From the NCBI GenBank assembly GCA_002699145.1, contig PABK01000061.1:134130-198129 (forward strand): a stretch of DNA of 64,000 nucleotides. Direction: 5' to 3'. The stretch's first letter is position 1. Every line of letters begins with the position of its first letter. This stretch comes from Halioglobus sp. GTDB taxonomy: Bacteria; Pseudomonadota; Gammaproteobacteria; Pseudomonadales; Halieaceae. The notes beneath the pieces were generated by a model. The model made no database searches and was not told the DNA's origin. It was given only the letters and a program-made list of their open reading frames with translations. Positions 26,276-35,079 of the stretch are shown one piece after another. The translations under genes were made by a program, and so were the position numbers.

Positions 26276-29200
26276 TGATCAATGCCATTATCAGTGCCTC
26301 GTTGAAGGACCGGGTAATGGTCCTGCTGGCGACTGCCATAATCGCTGTTGTTGGTTTTTTCTCCTATACCAACGCGCCATTGGATGCGATACCGGATCTG
26401 TCAGATGTACAGGTTATTGTGCTGACCAAGTACCCCGGGCAATCGCCGCAGATCGTAGAGGACCAGGTCACCTACCCATTAACGACCGCAATGCTGGCGG
26501 TACCCAGGACCAAAGTGGTTCGCGGTTACTCGTTCTTTGGTCTCTCCTTTGTCTTTATTATATTCGAGGACAACGTCGATATGTATTGGGCGCGTTCACG
26601 CGTGCTTGAATCGCTCAATTATGTCAGCGGGCGTTTACCGGACGGCGTTATTCCCACGCTTGGGCCCGATGCTACAGGGGTCGGCTGGGTGTACGAATAT
26701 GCGCTCGTGGACAAGACAGGCCAGCACGATCTCTCTGAATTGCGTTCCCTGCAGGATTGGTATTTGCGTTATCCACTGCAGACAGTGCCCGGCGTTGCTG
26801 AGGTCGCCTCCGTCGGTGGGTTCGTAAAGCAATACCAGATCGAAGTCGATCCCGATGCATTAGCCCGCTATAACATTCCGCTAGACAAAGTGAAAAATGC
26901 GGTGATGCGATCTAATAACGACATAGGCGGGCGCCTGATTGAGCTGGCTGAAACCGAGTATATGGTAAGAGGTCTCGGCTATATACAATCGATTGACGAC
27001 ATTAATTCCATTCCGTTGGCTGTTGACGGATCGGGTACTCCCATTCGTATACAGGATATTGCCAACGTTCATTTAGGCCCCGAGCTGCGACGCGGCCTTG
27101 TTGACCTGAACGGCGAAGGGGAAGTCGCCGGTGGCGTTGTCATTATGCGTTTCGGTGAAAATGCCCTGGAGACGATCAAGGGCGTTCGCGCGAAGCTCGA
27201 GGAACTTAAGCAAGGATTGCCTGACGGAGTTGAAATTGTCCCCGTATACGATCGTGGTGACCTGATTGAACGAGCCGTGGCCAGCCTGAATGTCTCGCTT
27301 ATTCAGGAACTGGTGATTGTCAGTCTGGTAGTTATTATGTTCCTGCTCCATGCGCGTTCTGCATTTGTAGCAATCATTACATTGCCGCTTGGGATACTGA
27401 TGGCCTTCATCGTTATGCGCTTCCAGGGACTCAACGCGAATATCATGTCCCTGGGTGGGATAGCGATCACCATAGGTACTATGGTTGATGGCGCTATTGT
27501 GATGGTGGAAAACGGCCATAAACACCTCGCCCGGGCCGTGGAGGAGAAGGGCCGTGTGTTGACCGCAAACGAACGTTGGGAAGTTATTGGTCAATCGTCT
27601 CGCGAAGTAGGCCCCGCACTGTTCTTTTCACTTTTAGTGATCACAGTATCTTTCCTGCCGATCTTTACCATGCAGGCACAGGAGGGGCGTCTTTTCAGTC
27701 CTTTGGCGTTTACCGCAACCTATTCGATGGCTGCTGCGGCGATACTCTCGATTACGCTGGTTCCCGTCATGATGGGATACTTTCTTCGAGGAAAGATCCG
27801 ATCAGAGCAGGCCAATCCGATTAACCGATTCATGCATGCAATACATACGCCAGTCTTATCTTTATTCATGAAGTTCAGGGCAGTTACAATTCTGTGTGCT
27901 TTAATCCTGCTGGGCATTACCGCCTATCCTTACAGTCAGCTGGGTAGTGAATTCATGCCGCCACTGGATGAAGGGGACATCTTGTATATGCCAACCACGT
28001 TTCCCGGTATATCGATAACCAAATCAAAGGAGCTTCTGCAGCAAACTGACCGCATTCTGCGGACATTTCCAGAGGTCCACCATGTGTTTGGCAAGGTGGG
28101 GCGAGCGGATACCGCCACTGATGCTGCGCCGCTTTCCATGTTTGAAACCACGGTGCGACTAAAGCCCAAGGATGAATGGCCCAATCCGGACAAAACAACC
28201 AAGGAATTGATGAGCGAAATGGACAAGGCCATCCAATTTCCTGGACTGGCAAACGCCTGGACCATGCCTATAAAAACCCGTATTGACATGCTTTCTACCG
28301 GAATCAAGACCCCCGTGGGTATCAAGGTGTCCGGTCCGGACCTGGCAACACTGCAGGAGATCTCCAAAGATATCGAGCAAGCCCTGAAGACGCTGCCCGA
28401 TACGCTCTCGGCATTTGGTGACAGGGCAGTGGGTGGATATTACCTGGACTTTGGTATCAACAGGGAGTCCGCCGCGCGATATGGACTCACTGTAGGTCAA
28501 GTACAGGACGTCATTATGAGCGCGATTGGGGGCATGAATGTCACTCAAACAATTGAGGGACTTGAGCGATATCCGGTCAACATTCGTTATCCCAGAGCGC
28601 TCAGGGGGGATATGGAGACATTAGAGAGGGTTCTGATTCCGACACCCACGGGTGTGCAGATACCACTGGCTATGGTGGCGGATATTGAATATCGCAGGGG
28701 TCCTCCAGTGATTAAATCAGAGGATGCTCGACCCAATGCCTGGATATACGTGGATCTCAACACCGACGATATTGGCGGCTTTGTCAGGCAAGCCAAAGAG
28801 GTCTTGGCCAATCAGGTCGACATCCCAGCCGGTTATACGGTGAGTTGGTCCGGGCAGTTTGAGTACATGGAGCGCGCCTCGGCACGACTGAGGATTGTTG
28901 CCCCTTTAACACTGTTTATCATATTCCTTCTTCTGTACGTGAATTTCAGGAACATCGTCGCGCCGGTGGTGGTCATGCTGTCGATACCCTTTGGACTGAT
29001 CGGTGGTATCTGGCTCATCTATATCAACGGCTACAACATGTCGGTTGCGGTAGGAGTGGGGTTTATCGCCCTTGCCGGAATGGCAGCTGAGATTGGAGTG
29101 CTTGTGCTCAGCTTTATTGACGAGGAAATTTCTGTCGTGCGCCAGAAAAACCCGGGGAAACTTAGTCCGGAACTGATCAAGAACGCTGCACTTTCGGCTA

Positions 29201-29436
29201 CATCAATGCGAGTTAGACCAGTAGTCATGACGGCCGTGTCCACGATGGCCGGCCTGATACCTGTCATGTTGAGCTCCGGTTCGGGAGCGGATGTAACCCA
29301 TAGAATAGCCGCGCCGATGCTCGGTGGCATGTTAACTGTTCTTATACTCAATTTATTGGTCTTGCCCGTAATTTACAGCGTGGTGCTGCAATGGAAAGAG
29401 AGTGGAACCCAAGAAGCAGATGCCAGAACAGAGTGA
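26275..29436 (+). CDS. cusA: CusA-like heavy-metal RND pump
   Basis: The 1053-residue proton-driven pump has twelve membrane helices and two large periplasmic loops. Monovalent-metal CusA features are YMPTTFPGIS after DEGD (Cu/Ag type, unlike the CzcA type at 41664) and the helix-4 motif GGIAITIGTMVDGAIVMVENGHKHL. The N-terminal DAIPDLSDVQVIVLTKYPGQSP block is also typical. Its ATG overlaps the cusB stop by one base (TAATG). Together with cusC and cusB it forms a complete trans-envelope exporter of Cu(I)/Ag(I). The chain is full length with no frameshift. Confidence 0.95.
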   Translation: MINAIISASLKDRVMVLLATAIIAVVGFFSYTNAPLDAIPDLSDVQVIVLTKYPGQSPQIVEDQVTYPLTTAMLAVPRTKVVRGYSFFGLSFVFIIFEDNVDMYWARSRVLESLNYVSGRLPDGVIPTLGPDATGVGWVYEYALVDKTGQHDLSELRSLQDWYLRYPLQTVPGVAEVASVGGFVKQYQIEVDPDALARYNIPLDKVKNAVMRSNNDIGGRLIELAETEYMVRGLGYIQSIDDINSIPLAVDGSGTPIRIQDIANVHLGPELRRGLVDLNGEGEVAGGVVIMRFGENALETIKGVRAKLEELKQGLPDGVEIVPVYDRGDLIERAVASLNVSLIQELVIVSLVVIMFLLHARSAFVAIITLPLGILMAFIVMRFQGLNANIMSLGGIAITIGTMVDGAIVMVENGHKHLARAVEEKGRVLTANERWEVIGQSSREVGPALFFSLLVITVSFLPIFTMQAQEGRLFSPLAFTATYSMAAAAILSITLVPVMMGYFLRGKIRSEQANPINRFMHAIHTPVLSLFMKFRAVTILCALILLGITAYPYSQLGSEFMPPLDEGDILYMPTTFPGISITKSKELLQQTDRILRTFPEVHHVFGKVGRADTATDAAPLSMFETTVRLKPKDEWPNPDKTTKELMSEMDKAIQFPGLANAWTMPIKTRIDMLSTGIKTPVGIKVSGPDLATLQEISKDIEQALKTLPDTLSAFGDRAVGGYYLDFGINRESAARYGLTVGQVQDVIMSAIGGMNVTQTIEGLERYPVNIRYPRALRGDMETLERVLIPTPTGVQIPLAMVADIEYRRGPPVIKSEDARPNAWIYVDLNTDDIGGFVRQAKEVLANQVDIPAGYTVSWSGQFEYMERASARLRIVAPLTLFIIFLLLYVNFRNIVAPVVVMLSIPFGLIGGIWLIYINGYNMSVAVGVGFIALAGMAAEIGVLVLSFIDEEISVVRQKNPGKLSPELIKNAALSATSMRVRPVVMTAVSTMAGLIPVMLSSGSGADVTHRIAAPMLGGMLTVLILNLLVLPVIYSVVLQWKESGTQEADARTE

Positions 29437-29583
29437 TGTTTGGCTATATATGAAAGCGATATTAGCACTAAATTGCCACGGGTCGCTTTGACACTCAGGT
29501 CGAGTAATGGGTGGCGTCGCCTGTCCAACGGCGCGATGAAAATCGCGATAACAATTCAGACGATCATCATATGAAGGCAGTCT

Positions 29584-30039
29584 ATGGTAGTAGCAATTCT
29601 CCTGGCGTTTAGTCTTGTTGCCGTATCGTTTTTCTTCCACTACCGATGTCTACTTTGGCTTGGCGCGAATGCATCGAAATATAGTCGGCAGTCACAAGCC
29701 GGAGTCCTGGTGATTGTACTGGCGTTGTTCTGCGCTCATGTGTTGGAAATCGCACTGTACGCTCTAGGCTACGCCGGGCTAGTCGAGTATCTAGGGCTCG
29801 GTAGCTTCAACGGTGCCTCAATTGAAGACCCTATGGCTTATCTCTATTACTCGGGTGTAATGTTTACTTCTCTGGGACTTGGGGATGTCTATCCAGAGGG
29901 CCATATTCGTTTCGTCACTGCTCTTGAGGCACTCAATGGTCTTCTGTTGATCACCTGGTCAGCTTCGTTTACTTTTTTGGCGATGGGCCGCTTATGGCCC
30001 GAGGTGTGTTGCGACGATAGGAGAGTGGTTGATAGATGA
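29584..30039 (+). CDS. Two-helix potassium-channel-like protein
   Basis: The 151-residue membrane protein has hydrophobic segments near residues 1-20 and 45-65, then a pore region YSGVMFTSLGLGDVYPEGHIRFVTALEALNGLLLITWSASFTFLAM. This matches the Ion_trans_2 pore loop; the selectivity filter reads TSLGLGD where most K+ channels have TVGYGD. No cytoplasmic regulatory domain follows. The gene stands alone, 148 bases after cusA. It may set membrane potential during metal stress, as proposed for the antiporter; the ion is not proven. The changed filter makes the selectivity uncertain. Confidence 0.75.
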   Translation: MVVAILLAFSLVAVSFFFHYRCLLWLGANASKYSRQSQAGVLVIVLALFCAHVLEIALYALGYAGLVEYLGLGSFNGASIEDPMAYLYYSGVMFTSLGLGDVYPEGHIRFVTALEALNGLLLITWSASFTFLAMGRLWPEVCCDDRRVVDR

Positions 30040-30140
30040 CTAGCGTACTTTGGATGGATTTTCTCAAGTAGTATAAGGGCCACGATAAAGCGGCGGCCCT
30101 AAGCTAATATTGAAAGAGCAGGAGAAGGTACTAGTCCAGA

Positions 30141-30584
30141 CTAGTTATAGTAGGCTGATAGCTGAACAATAATGGCATCTACATCCAGTACGGCCTTTGA
30201 AACAGCTGGCCATGGCCCTCCCGCTTTTTTCTCAGAATACCTTTTTAAATCGATCATCATATTTTCCAATGTTTCGAAAATAGGCTTCGTTTCATTCTTT
30301 GACTTACCATCTTCAAGCGCTAATGATAAATCGTTGGCGACACTCAAAAAATGACGCACATGGTAACGAAACTCCAAATGACCGCTACTGCTATTGTCAT
30401 CGTATCTGGGTGGAGACTGACGACATTCGATGCTCAATTGTCGAGCTGCAGAAAAAAGATCGTCCGACAACTGTAGTGCAGCCGGTCCGTTCCACGCAAC
30501 TTGCTCAGCCCCAATTGCAGGAGCCATTCCGACAAGTAGCAGCATGATGTACAGATTTGCGATGTGGCATTTTGCAGTATTCAT
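30141..30584 (-). CDS. Secreted helical protein, unknown
   Basis: The 147-residue precursor has a signal peptide ending at GAEQ (about residue 24). The mature part is predicted all-helical: DDLFSAARQLSIECRQSPP, FRYHVRHFLSVANDLSLALEDG and TLENMMIDLKRYSEKK. Two His lie in the second helix and one Cys in the first. I do not recognise a family; the size and helices recall four-helix periplasmic proteins such as cytochrome c prime, but no CxxCH is present. ATG 30584 is chosen over 30596. It follows the small His/Lys-rich gene at 30638-30919 on the same strand by 53 bases. Confidence 0.55.
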   Translation of the reverse strand: MNTAKCHIANLYIMLLLVGMAPAIGAEQVAWNGPAALQLSDDLFSAARQLSIECRQSPPRYDDNSSSGHLEFRYHVRHFLSVANDLSLALEDGKSKNETKPIFETLENMMIDLKRYSEKKAGGPWPAVSKAVLDVDAIIVQLSAYYN

Positions 30585-30637
30585 TGTCGCCTCCAATAGG
30601 ATAAGGGCATAGTGCTACCAGGAATTGATAATGTGCC

Positions 30638-30919
30638 TCATAGGTTTTTCATCTTTCGATGGTCATGTGTCTGAGTGCTTTTCTTCTCTGTCTTACATTT
30701 CGTATCTTGAGTCTGGGATTCCTTTCCACTGTCTACCTTGCTTGCCTTGCTTTGGGTCTGTTCACAGTCTTTGTCGGTTTCCTTCTTGCCGGTTTTAGGC
30801 ATAATGATGCCCTTAGTAGCTTGATGATCGTGAGTTTTTGGCTCAGCAGCCAGTGACGCCATTGGACCTGTGACGAAGGCCAGAAGGGCGAAAACAGATA
30901 GAATATTCTTTGTGTTCAT
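30638..30919 (-). CDS. Small periplasmic His/Lys/Cys protein
   Basis: The 93-residue precursor has a signal peptide ending SLAAEP. The mature part is hydrophilic, with a THDHQ start, two Cys (KDCEQ, TKCKTE), many Lys/Thr/Ser and an HDHRKMKNL end. HDH at both ends would suit metal binding. No family recognised. It lies divergent from the porin operon; the interval carries two CopR-like boxes and a half site (30988-31003). The unusual, low-complexity composition makes homology hard to judge, but the clean signal peptide supports a real gene. Confidence 0.5.
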   Translation of the reverse strand: MNTKNILSVFALLAFVTGPMASLAAEPKTHDHQATKGIIMPKTGKKETDKDCEQTQSKASKVDSGKESQTQDTKCKTEKKSTQTHDHRKMKNL

Positions 30920-31082
30920 ACTAAGTACCTCTTTCAAAGTTAGTGGCCAGTGACTGCCCAGAATTTATGTCGCGCGATCAATCCGTGATTACATGAATTA
31001 GAACCCATTGCTTTCTCATCCCAAATGCATGTACGGCAGTTAAACTGTAGCAGTCCAATCCTGTCGCAAGCATTACGCATTG

Positions 31083-31098
31083 ATTACATATTTGTAAC
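31083..31098. promoter_or_regulatory. CopR-like box (distal, porin/secreted protein)
   Basis: ATTACATATTTGTAAC matches the island box with one change in the right half. It lies 164 bases from the minus-strand small gene and 355 from the porin gene. Confidence 0.55.
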
Positions 31099-31323
31099 CC
31101 TCCCGAGATCGACCCAGGTGTGTAGATTTATGTTCGATTCACTTCGGGAATTTACGTCTGTATCTATATCAACCTATCTAGAACACCATTGGTCTGAGAC
31201 TTGGGGTTCACCGTGTTTAGTTAGTGTGATCAATCTGATTTACGTCTCAATTAGGTGTCCCTAGATCTTGTTCACTCAACTGTAGTTCAAAGAATTCTTT
31301 GTTACTTACCAGAAATAATGGTG

Positions 31324-31339
31324 ATTACACAAATGTAAT
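31324..31339. promoter_or_regulatory. CopR-like box (proximal to porin gene)
   Basis: ATTACACAAATGTAAT is a perfect match to the two half sites of the island box. It lies 114 bases upstream of the porin ATG, a distance like that at the copA (93) and cupredoxin (120) promoters. Confidence 0.65.
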
Positions 31340-31453
31340 TGTTCAGTAACTCTCGAGACAGCGACCTACTGCTATCGTGAATAGAAACTCGCCTACTTGA
31401 AAAGCACTACACGAGTAAATCGGCATGCCGAAAAGAATATGTCTGGAGGTTCT

Positions 31454-32731
31454 ATGAAAAATGCAGGATACCAAAGCGGAATGGTTGGGCTCGCAGCTTC
31501 CATTGGTCTTGTATTGTCGGCACAAGTACATGCTGATACAGATTACGATGCGCTGAAGGCACAGGTAGAAGTGTTGCAAAAGCAGCTCGAGGAAGTACAA
31601 GAACAGTTGATCGCTCAGGAGAAAGAGTCTGTCAGCAGGGAGGATATGCGGCAGTTAGAAAAGGAGGTGGCGAAATCATCAGAATGGCGTTCACCGAATA
31701 CGCTTATCCATATGGCAGGGTATGGCGATGTAGGTTACGAAAAAACCGACGGTGATGGTGATGACGGAAGCTTTAAGGTTGGTAACTTCGCACCCATTTT
31801 CCATTTTCAGTATCGCGACCTTGTCATGCTTGAAGCCGAGCTGGAAATCACTGTCGAAGACGATGGCGAAACTGATACGGAATTAGAATACATGACGATT
31901 GACTATTTCATGAATGACTACGTTACTTTGGTGGGCGGAAAGTTCCTTAGTCCAGTTGGTCAGTTCCGTCAGAATATCCACCCCTCGTGGATCAACAAAA
32001 TGGCCTCAGCTCCACCGGGATTCGGCCATGATGGGGCTGCTCCAGTTTCAGATGTTGGGTTTCAGCTTCGTGGAGGTCTGCCTACTTTTGCCAATGTTAG
32101 GACAAGCTATGCCATCTATGTTAGCAATGGCCCGACACTAAACTTTGAAGACGGCGGGCTGGAGGGCATAGACGCGGAGGGATTCAATAAGGACGCTGAT
32201 GGCGACAAGGTTTTCGGCGGGCGATTCGCGATTTTGCCAGTATCTAGCTTGGAGATAGGCCTATCGGGAGCAACAGGAAAAGCAGCAGTCAATAGAGATG
32301 ATGGCGAGTCGATAGATATCAAAGATGAAGGTAATCGCGATTACGATGTCTATGGCGCTGACTTCAGCTATGAGCTCAGGTCATTGGATGTAGGTTGGTT
32401 TCAGGGTCTGGGTTTCCGTGGCGAATACGTAAAGTCCAAGGTGGGTTCGACTGAAACGGGTATGGCCGCTTCCGCGGGTGCAGACTGGTCGACCTGGTAT
32501 ACCCAGGCGGCATATCGTATTCCATTGACTCAATTTGAAGGTGTAGTTCGTTACACCGATTTCGACTCGGCGGTTGATAGTGCTGATCAGGAACAATGGG
32601 CTCTAGGGATAAATTACCTGTTCTCCAATAACTTTATTGGCAAGTTGAACTACGAGTGGAATGATGGAATTGATAAAGACTCAAGTGCAGACAGCAATCG
32701 CTTCCTTTTCCAACTGGCCTACGGTTTTTAG
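31454..32731 (+). CDS. Porin (OprO/OprP-like) with coiled-coil start
   Basis: The 425-residue outer membrane protein has a signal peptide ending VHA, a coiled coil (DALKAQVEVLQKQLEEVQEQLIAQEKES) and an all-beta barrel ending in GF (FLFQLAYGF). The phosphate-selective porin family has this layout with an N-terminal trimeric coiled coil. Asp/Glu are frequent in the barrel (EKTDGDGDDGSF, EDDGETDTE), which suggests cation rather than anion preference. ATG 31454 has a GGAGG site; earlier in-frame starts lack it. It heads an operon with the di-haem cytochrome gene and is preceded by a CopR-like box. Confidence 0.8.
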   Translation: MKNAGYQSGMVGLAASIGLVLSAQVHADTDYDALKAQVEVLQKQLEEVQEQLIAQEKESVSREDMRQLEKEVAKSSEWRSPNTLIHMAGYGDVGYEKTDGDGDDGSFKVGNFAPIFHFQYRDLVMLEAELEITVEDDGETDTELEYMTIDYFMNDYVTLVGGKFLSPVGQFRQNIHPSWINKMASAPPGFGHDGAAPVSDVGFQLRGGLPTFANVRTSYAIYVSNGPTLNFEDGGLEGIDAEGFNKDADGDKVFGGRFAILPVSSLEIGLSGATGKAAVNRDDGESIDIKDEGNRDYDVYGADFSYELRSLDVGWFQGLGFRGEYVKSKVGSTETGMAASAGADWSTWYTQAAYRIPLTQFEGVVRYTDFDSAVDSADQEQWALGINYLFSNNFIGKLNYEWNDGIDKDSSADSNRFLFQLAYGF

Positions 32732-32741
32732 GGAGATCGTT

Positions 32742-33356
32742 ATGAAAGCAAAAATTCTAAACGTACTGCAAACGCTGAAATTTAGTGTCGTAGTGGTGTT
32801 AGCAGCGGGCTTATCATCGATTTCAGCCTGGGGGTTCGATTACCCAGCCCGAGGAGATTATGCACTGGGCGCCCAGCAATGGGCAGACAACTGTACGCGC
32901 TGCCACAACTTGCGCGGACCCAATGATCTGCGAGATGACCAGTGGATCACGACCATGTTTCATATGCGTATTCGTGCTGGCCTCACGGGTGAAGAAACCC
33001 GAAATATACTAACGTTTTTGCAGGTATCGAATGACAGTCATATCGGGGGCGAGGCAGTCGATTCAACCACTCCATCTCCCACTTCCACACCAAATGTTAG
33101 TCTCTCGGGCAAGGCCATATACGACCAGACATGTATTGCGTGTCATGGTGAAAACGGTAAAGGGGCCATACCAGGCGTACCTGATCTTGGCGCACGCCTG
33201 TCCCAATCAGAGGATGTCCTTCTTATTAGTATTATCAGGGGAATGCAGAGTCCTGGTTCGGCGATGGCAATGCCGCCTAAAGGCGGAAATCCATCCTTAT
33301 CGGAAGCCGATATCCGCTCTGTGATTGGATACCTTCGTTCGAGTTTTGGATTCTGA
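32742..33356 (+). CDS. Di-haem cytochrome c
   Basis: The 204-residue periplasmic protein has a signal peptide ending SAWGF and two class-I haem sites, CTRCH near residue 52 and CIACH near 133. They are joined by a Ser/Thr/Pro linker (STTPSPTSTP). Distal Met candidates are in the TMFHMRIRAG and MAMPPKGG regions. A GGGAGA site precedes ATG 32742, ten bases after the porin stop. Electron transfer in the periplasm is expected; a link to copper redox is inferred from the upstream CopR-like box. Confidence 0.82.
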   Translation: MKAKILNVLQTLKFSVVVVLAAGLSSISAWGFDYPARGDYALGAQQWADNCTRCHNLRGPNDLRDDQWITTMFHMRIRAGLTGEETRNILTFLQVSNDSHIGGEAVDSTTPSPTSTPNVSLSGKAIYDQTCIACHGENGKGAIPGVPDLGARLSQSEDVLLISIIRGMQSPGSAMAMPPKGGNPSLSEADIRSVIGYLRSSFGF

Positions 33357-33489
33357 AGTAAGTACGAGCCACTATGCCCGGCCTGTCTCAGGCTAGAACT
33401 GGATCTACTGATGTTTGGACGGGCCAGAAATCTGCCCCAGAAGTGTATGTCGTTTTGGGATTATTGACGGCCAAGAGGTTATTACTGCT

Positions 33490-33666
33490 ATGACAGAAAA
33501 TATATTTGAGGATCGCAGAAAACGAGGGGAAAGGCGTGTGCGTCGTGATCCGTATTACGTCCATCCCTGCCGGCGTATAGCCATCGATAGACGAACAGCA
33601 CGAGACCAACTCGTCCAAAGTCCTTGGTGGCTAAGGACCAATTACACATCGGTAAGAAACTGCTGA
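33490..33666 (+). CDS. Small basic protein with DRR motifs, unknown
   Basis: The 58-residue protein is rich in Arg (FEDRRKRGERRVRRDPYYVHPCRRIAIDRR) and ends PWWLRTNYTSVRNC. Repeated DRR/ERR motifs occur in small uncharacterised proteins, but I cannot name a family. ATG 33490 has no strong ribosome site; the open frame extends upstream to 33415. It lies between the cytochrome and a secreted-protein gene on the same strand. The regular pattern makes it more likely than chance to be coding. Confidence 0.45.
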   Translation: MTENIFEDRRKRGERRVRRDPYYVHPCRRIAIDRRTARDQLVQSPWWLRTNYTSVRNC

Positions 33667-33703
33667 TTCGCGGTTTTCCAATCATGCTGGAGGAGGCAAC
33701 GAG

Positions 33704-34117
33704 ATGAGGTTCCATCTATTGATCGGATTTGTAGTGTGCGCCTTTTTGGTGTCGCCGTTGACGGCAGCAGATGAAGGTTTAAGCGTTCTCCAAGAGAAAA
33801 TGGCTGGAAAAAATCTGGAAATGGAGGATCTTGTTGAAGAAATGGAGAAGGAAAGTGATGGTTGGAAGCTTCGATCCATGATGCAACAACATGCCGAGAT
33901 AATGGAAGAGAGCGCTACGTTGGCTTCAGAGATCGCAGCGGCTGAATATCAAGAAGCTGAACACTGTCTTAAAACGCAGCTTAGCGGCGAGGATTTCAAG
34001 GATTGTTCTGTACCGGCCGAATTCCGAAATTCGCAATACCAATTGTTGGTTGTGCTAATGCGGCATGTAATTCGTCGGCAAAACATACTTATGGAGAAAA
34101 CCGGAATTTTTAGGTAG
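33704..34117 (+). CDS. Secreted helical protein, unknown
   Basis: The 137-residue precursor has a signal peptide ending PLTAAD near residue 24. The mature part is acidic and helical (EDLVEEMEKESDGWKLRSMMQQHAEIMEESATLASEIAAAEYQEAEHC) with Met and His residues that could bind metal, and two Cys (HCLK, DCSV) about 20 residues apart. GGAGG lies nine bases before the ATG. Unnamed. It resembles in style the secreted protein at 30141 and may belong to the same response. Confidence 0.62.
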   Translation: MRFHLLIGFVVCAFLVSPLTAADEGLSVLQEKMAGKNLEMEDLVEEMEKESDGWKLRSMMQQHAEIMEESATLASEIAAAEYQEAEHCLKTQLSGEDFKDCSVPAEFRNSQYQLLVVLMRHVIRRQNILMEKTGIFR

Positions 34118-34290
34118 TTGCTTCAAGCCAAATAAAGCAAAATACTCATATTATCTCTCGCACTCGTGATCGGCGGAGGCCTGATCGTCTATCAAATCAA
34201 TACCAGAGCCATCGCTTCGTCAGTTAGTGGGTCTATATAAACCGATCGCACTCGTTTGAGTGGCTGCATTGATGCTTCTAAATCAAAATA
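34118..34290 (+). other. Short gap with a possible gene remnant
   Basis: From about 34138 to 34240 a plus-strand frame reads a single hydrophobic segment (ILILSLALVIGGGLIVYQIN) and then stops. It looks like the N-terminal anchor of a lost membrane or adaptor protein. No start codon or ribosome site is evident. Confidence 0.3.
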
Positions 34291-34306
34291 TCTCGTTTAA
34301 ACGAGA
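34291..34306. repeat. 16-bp perfect palindrome
   Basis: TCTCGTTTAAACGAGA is fully self-complementary. It lies between the convergent ends of the secreted-protein gene and the DUF2934 gene. It could be an operator or a weak terminator; no T-run follows. Confidence 0.5.
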
Positions 34307-34337
34307 CTCATCGGTATAAGAATCTCGGACCCTCACT

Positions 34338-34562
34338 CTAACTCGGTTTCGATAGCCGGCTCTTTACTTCTGAATCCGCCTGCAACCAGTCATCAAGCGC
34401 CGCATCACCCTGGAAGCATCGTTGTTCCGCGATCAGGTAGGCAGTTACAGCAATCATTCGATGCTGCGCCTCGTCTATAGTGGTAGGAGACTCGTCTCGA
34501 TCGAGCTCTTCATATATGCTGTGGAGATTGACCTCTTCAGCTTTGCGCTTACGTTGTACCAT
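34338..34562 (-). CDS. DUF2934 family protein
   Basis: The 74-residue protein contains the DUF2934 core: RMIAVTAYLIAEQRCFQGDAALDDWLQADSEV. The pattern of IA..AY..AE..G/C F......DDW..A..E is the family signature. Function unknown. A GGAGGAATTGCT site precedes the ATG. It stands alone on the minus strand; a stray gene of the host or island. Confidence 0.78.
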   Translation of the reverse strand: MVQRKRKAEEVNLHSIYEELDRDESPTTIDEAQHRMIAVTAYLIAEQRCFQGDAALDDWLQADSEVKSRLSKPS

Positions 34563-35003
34563 AGCAATTCCTCCTTTCTAATGCTCGGTTATAAATGAAA
34601 GTTCAGGTGTCCTTTCTTCGCACATCTGAATGATCAGCCAGCGTCAAAAGATTACCTAGGAAAGCTATCACAGGAGTCCTGACCTGCAGATGGCGCGCAC
34701 ATTACAAAGCTGAAATATCGCTTTGTCGCAACTTGCCAAGGGCGACTAATGCTAGATGTGCGGTGGGCGGGCAATCATTAGGGATCGCTCATGCGACGCG
34801 AGCAATAGAGCGGTTAGAGCAACGTCGCGGTCACTGTATTATCGAGAGTTACTACGCTTCCTTTCTTTATCTATGAACAATGGCGACAAGCCAGACAAGG
34901 TTTTAAATTTGCTTGTTGTTGAGCAGTCCCAGCGCAGACATAAATTTTAGCGGCGCCTTCCCGCAGACAGCAACATACAGCCAGTTGTACTTTTTACCGT
35001 TCC
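34563..35003. other. Gene-free gap before the lead operon
   Basis: About 440 bases. The one open frame on the plus strand (34756-34950) has no ribosome site and no recognisable content. I see no RNA gene or repeat. The pbrT promoter begins at its right edge. Confidence 0.5.
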
Positions 35004-35034
35004 TTGACTCTATAGTGACTATAAGTTCTACAAT
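35004..35034 (+). promoter_or_regulatory. MerR-type promoter of the pbrT-like gene
   Basis: TTGACT (35004-35009) and TACAAT (35029-35034) are 19 bases apart. The long spacer holds the dyad CTATAGTGACTATA. This matches the PbrR/CadR operator layout and the second promoter at 37489. Confidence 0.8.
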
Positions 35035-35079
35035 TGAAATTAGTTATTGTTTGCAACTCTAAGGTATGAGATTTCGAAG

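Larger units (their letters stand above)
30938..31453. other. Regulatory gap between divergent secreted and porin genes
   Basis: About 515 bases with no convincing gene. It is AT-rich and holds two full CopR-like boxes (31083-31098, 31324-31339) and a half box near 30988. The porin ribosome site (GGAGG) is at its right end. Confidence 0.5.

Noticed and set aside
30076-30100. Hairpin AGGGCC...GGCCCT as terminator
   Set aside because: Only a six-base stem with a 13-base loop and no T-run; too weak to call.
34756-34950. Plus-strand frame of 64 codons
   Set aside because: No ribosome site, no family-like composition, and it lies in an AT-varied gap.
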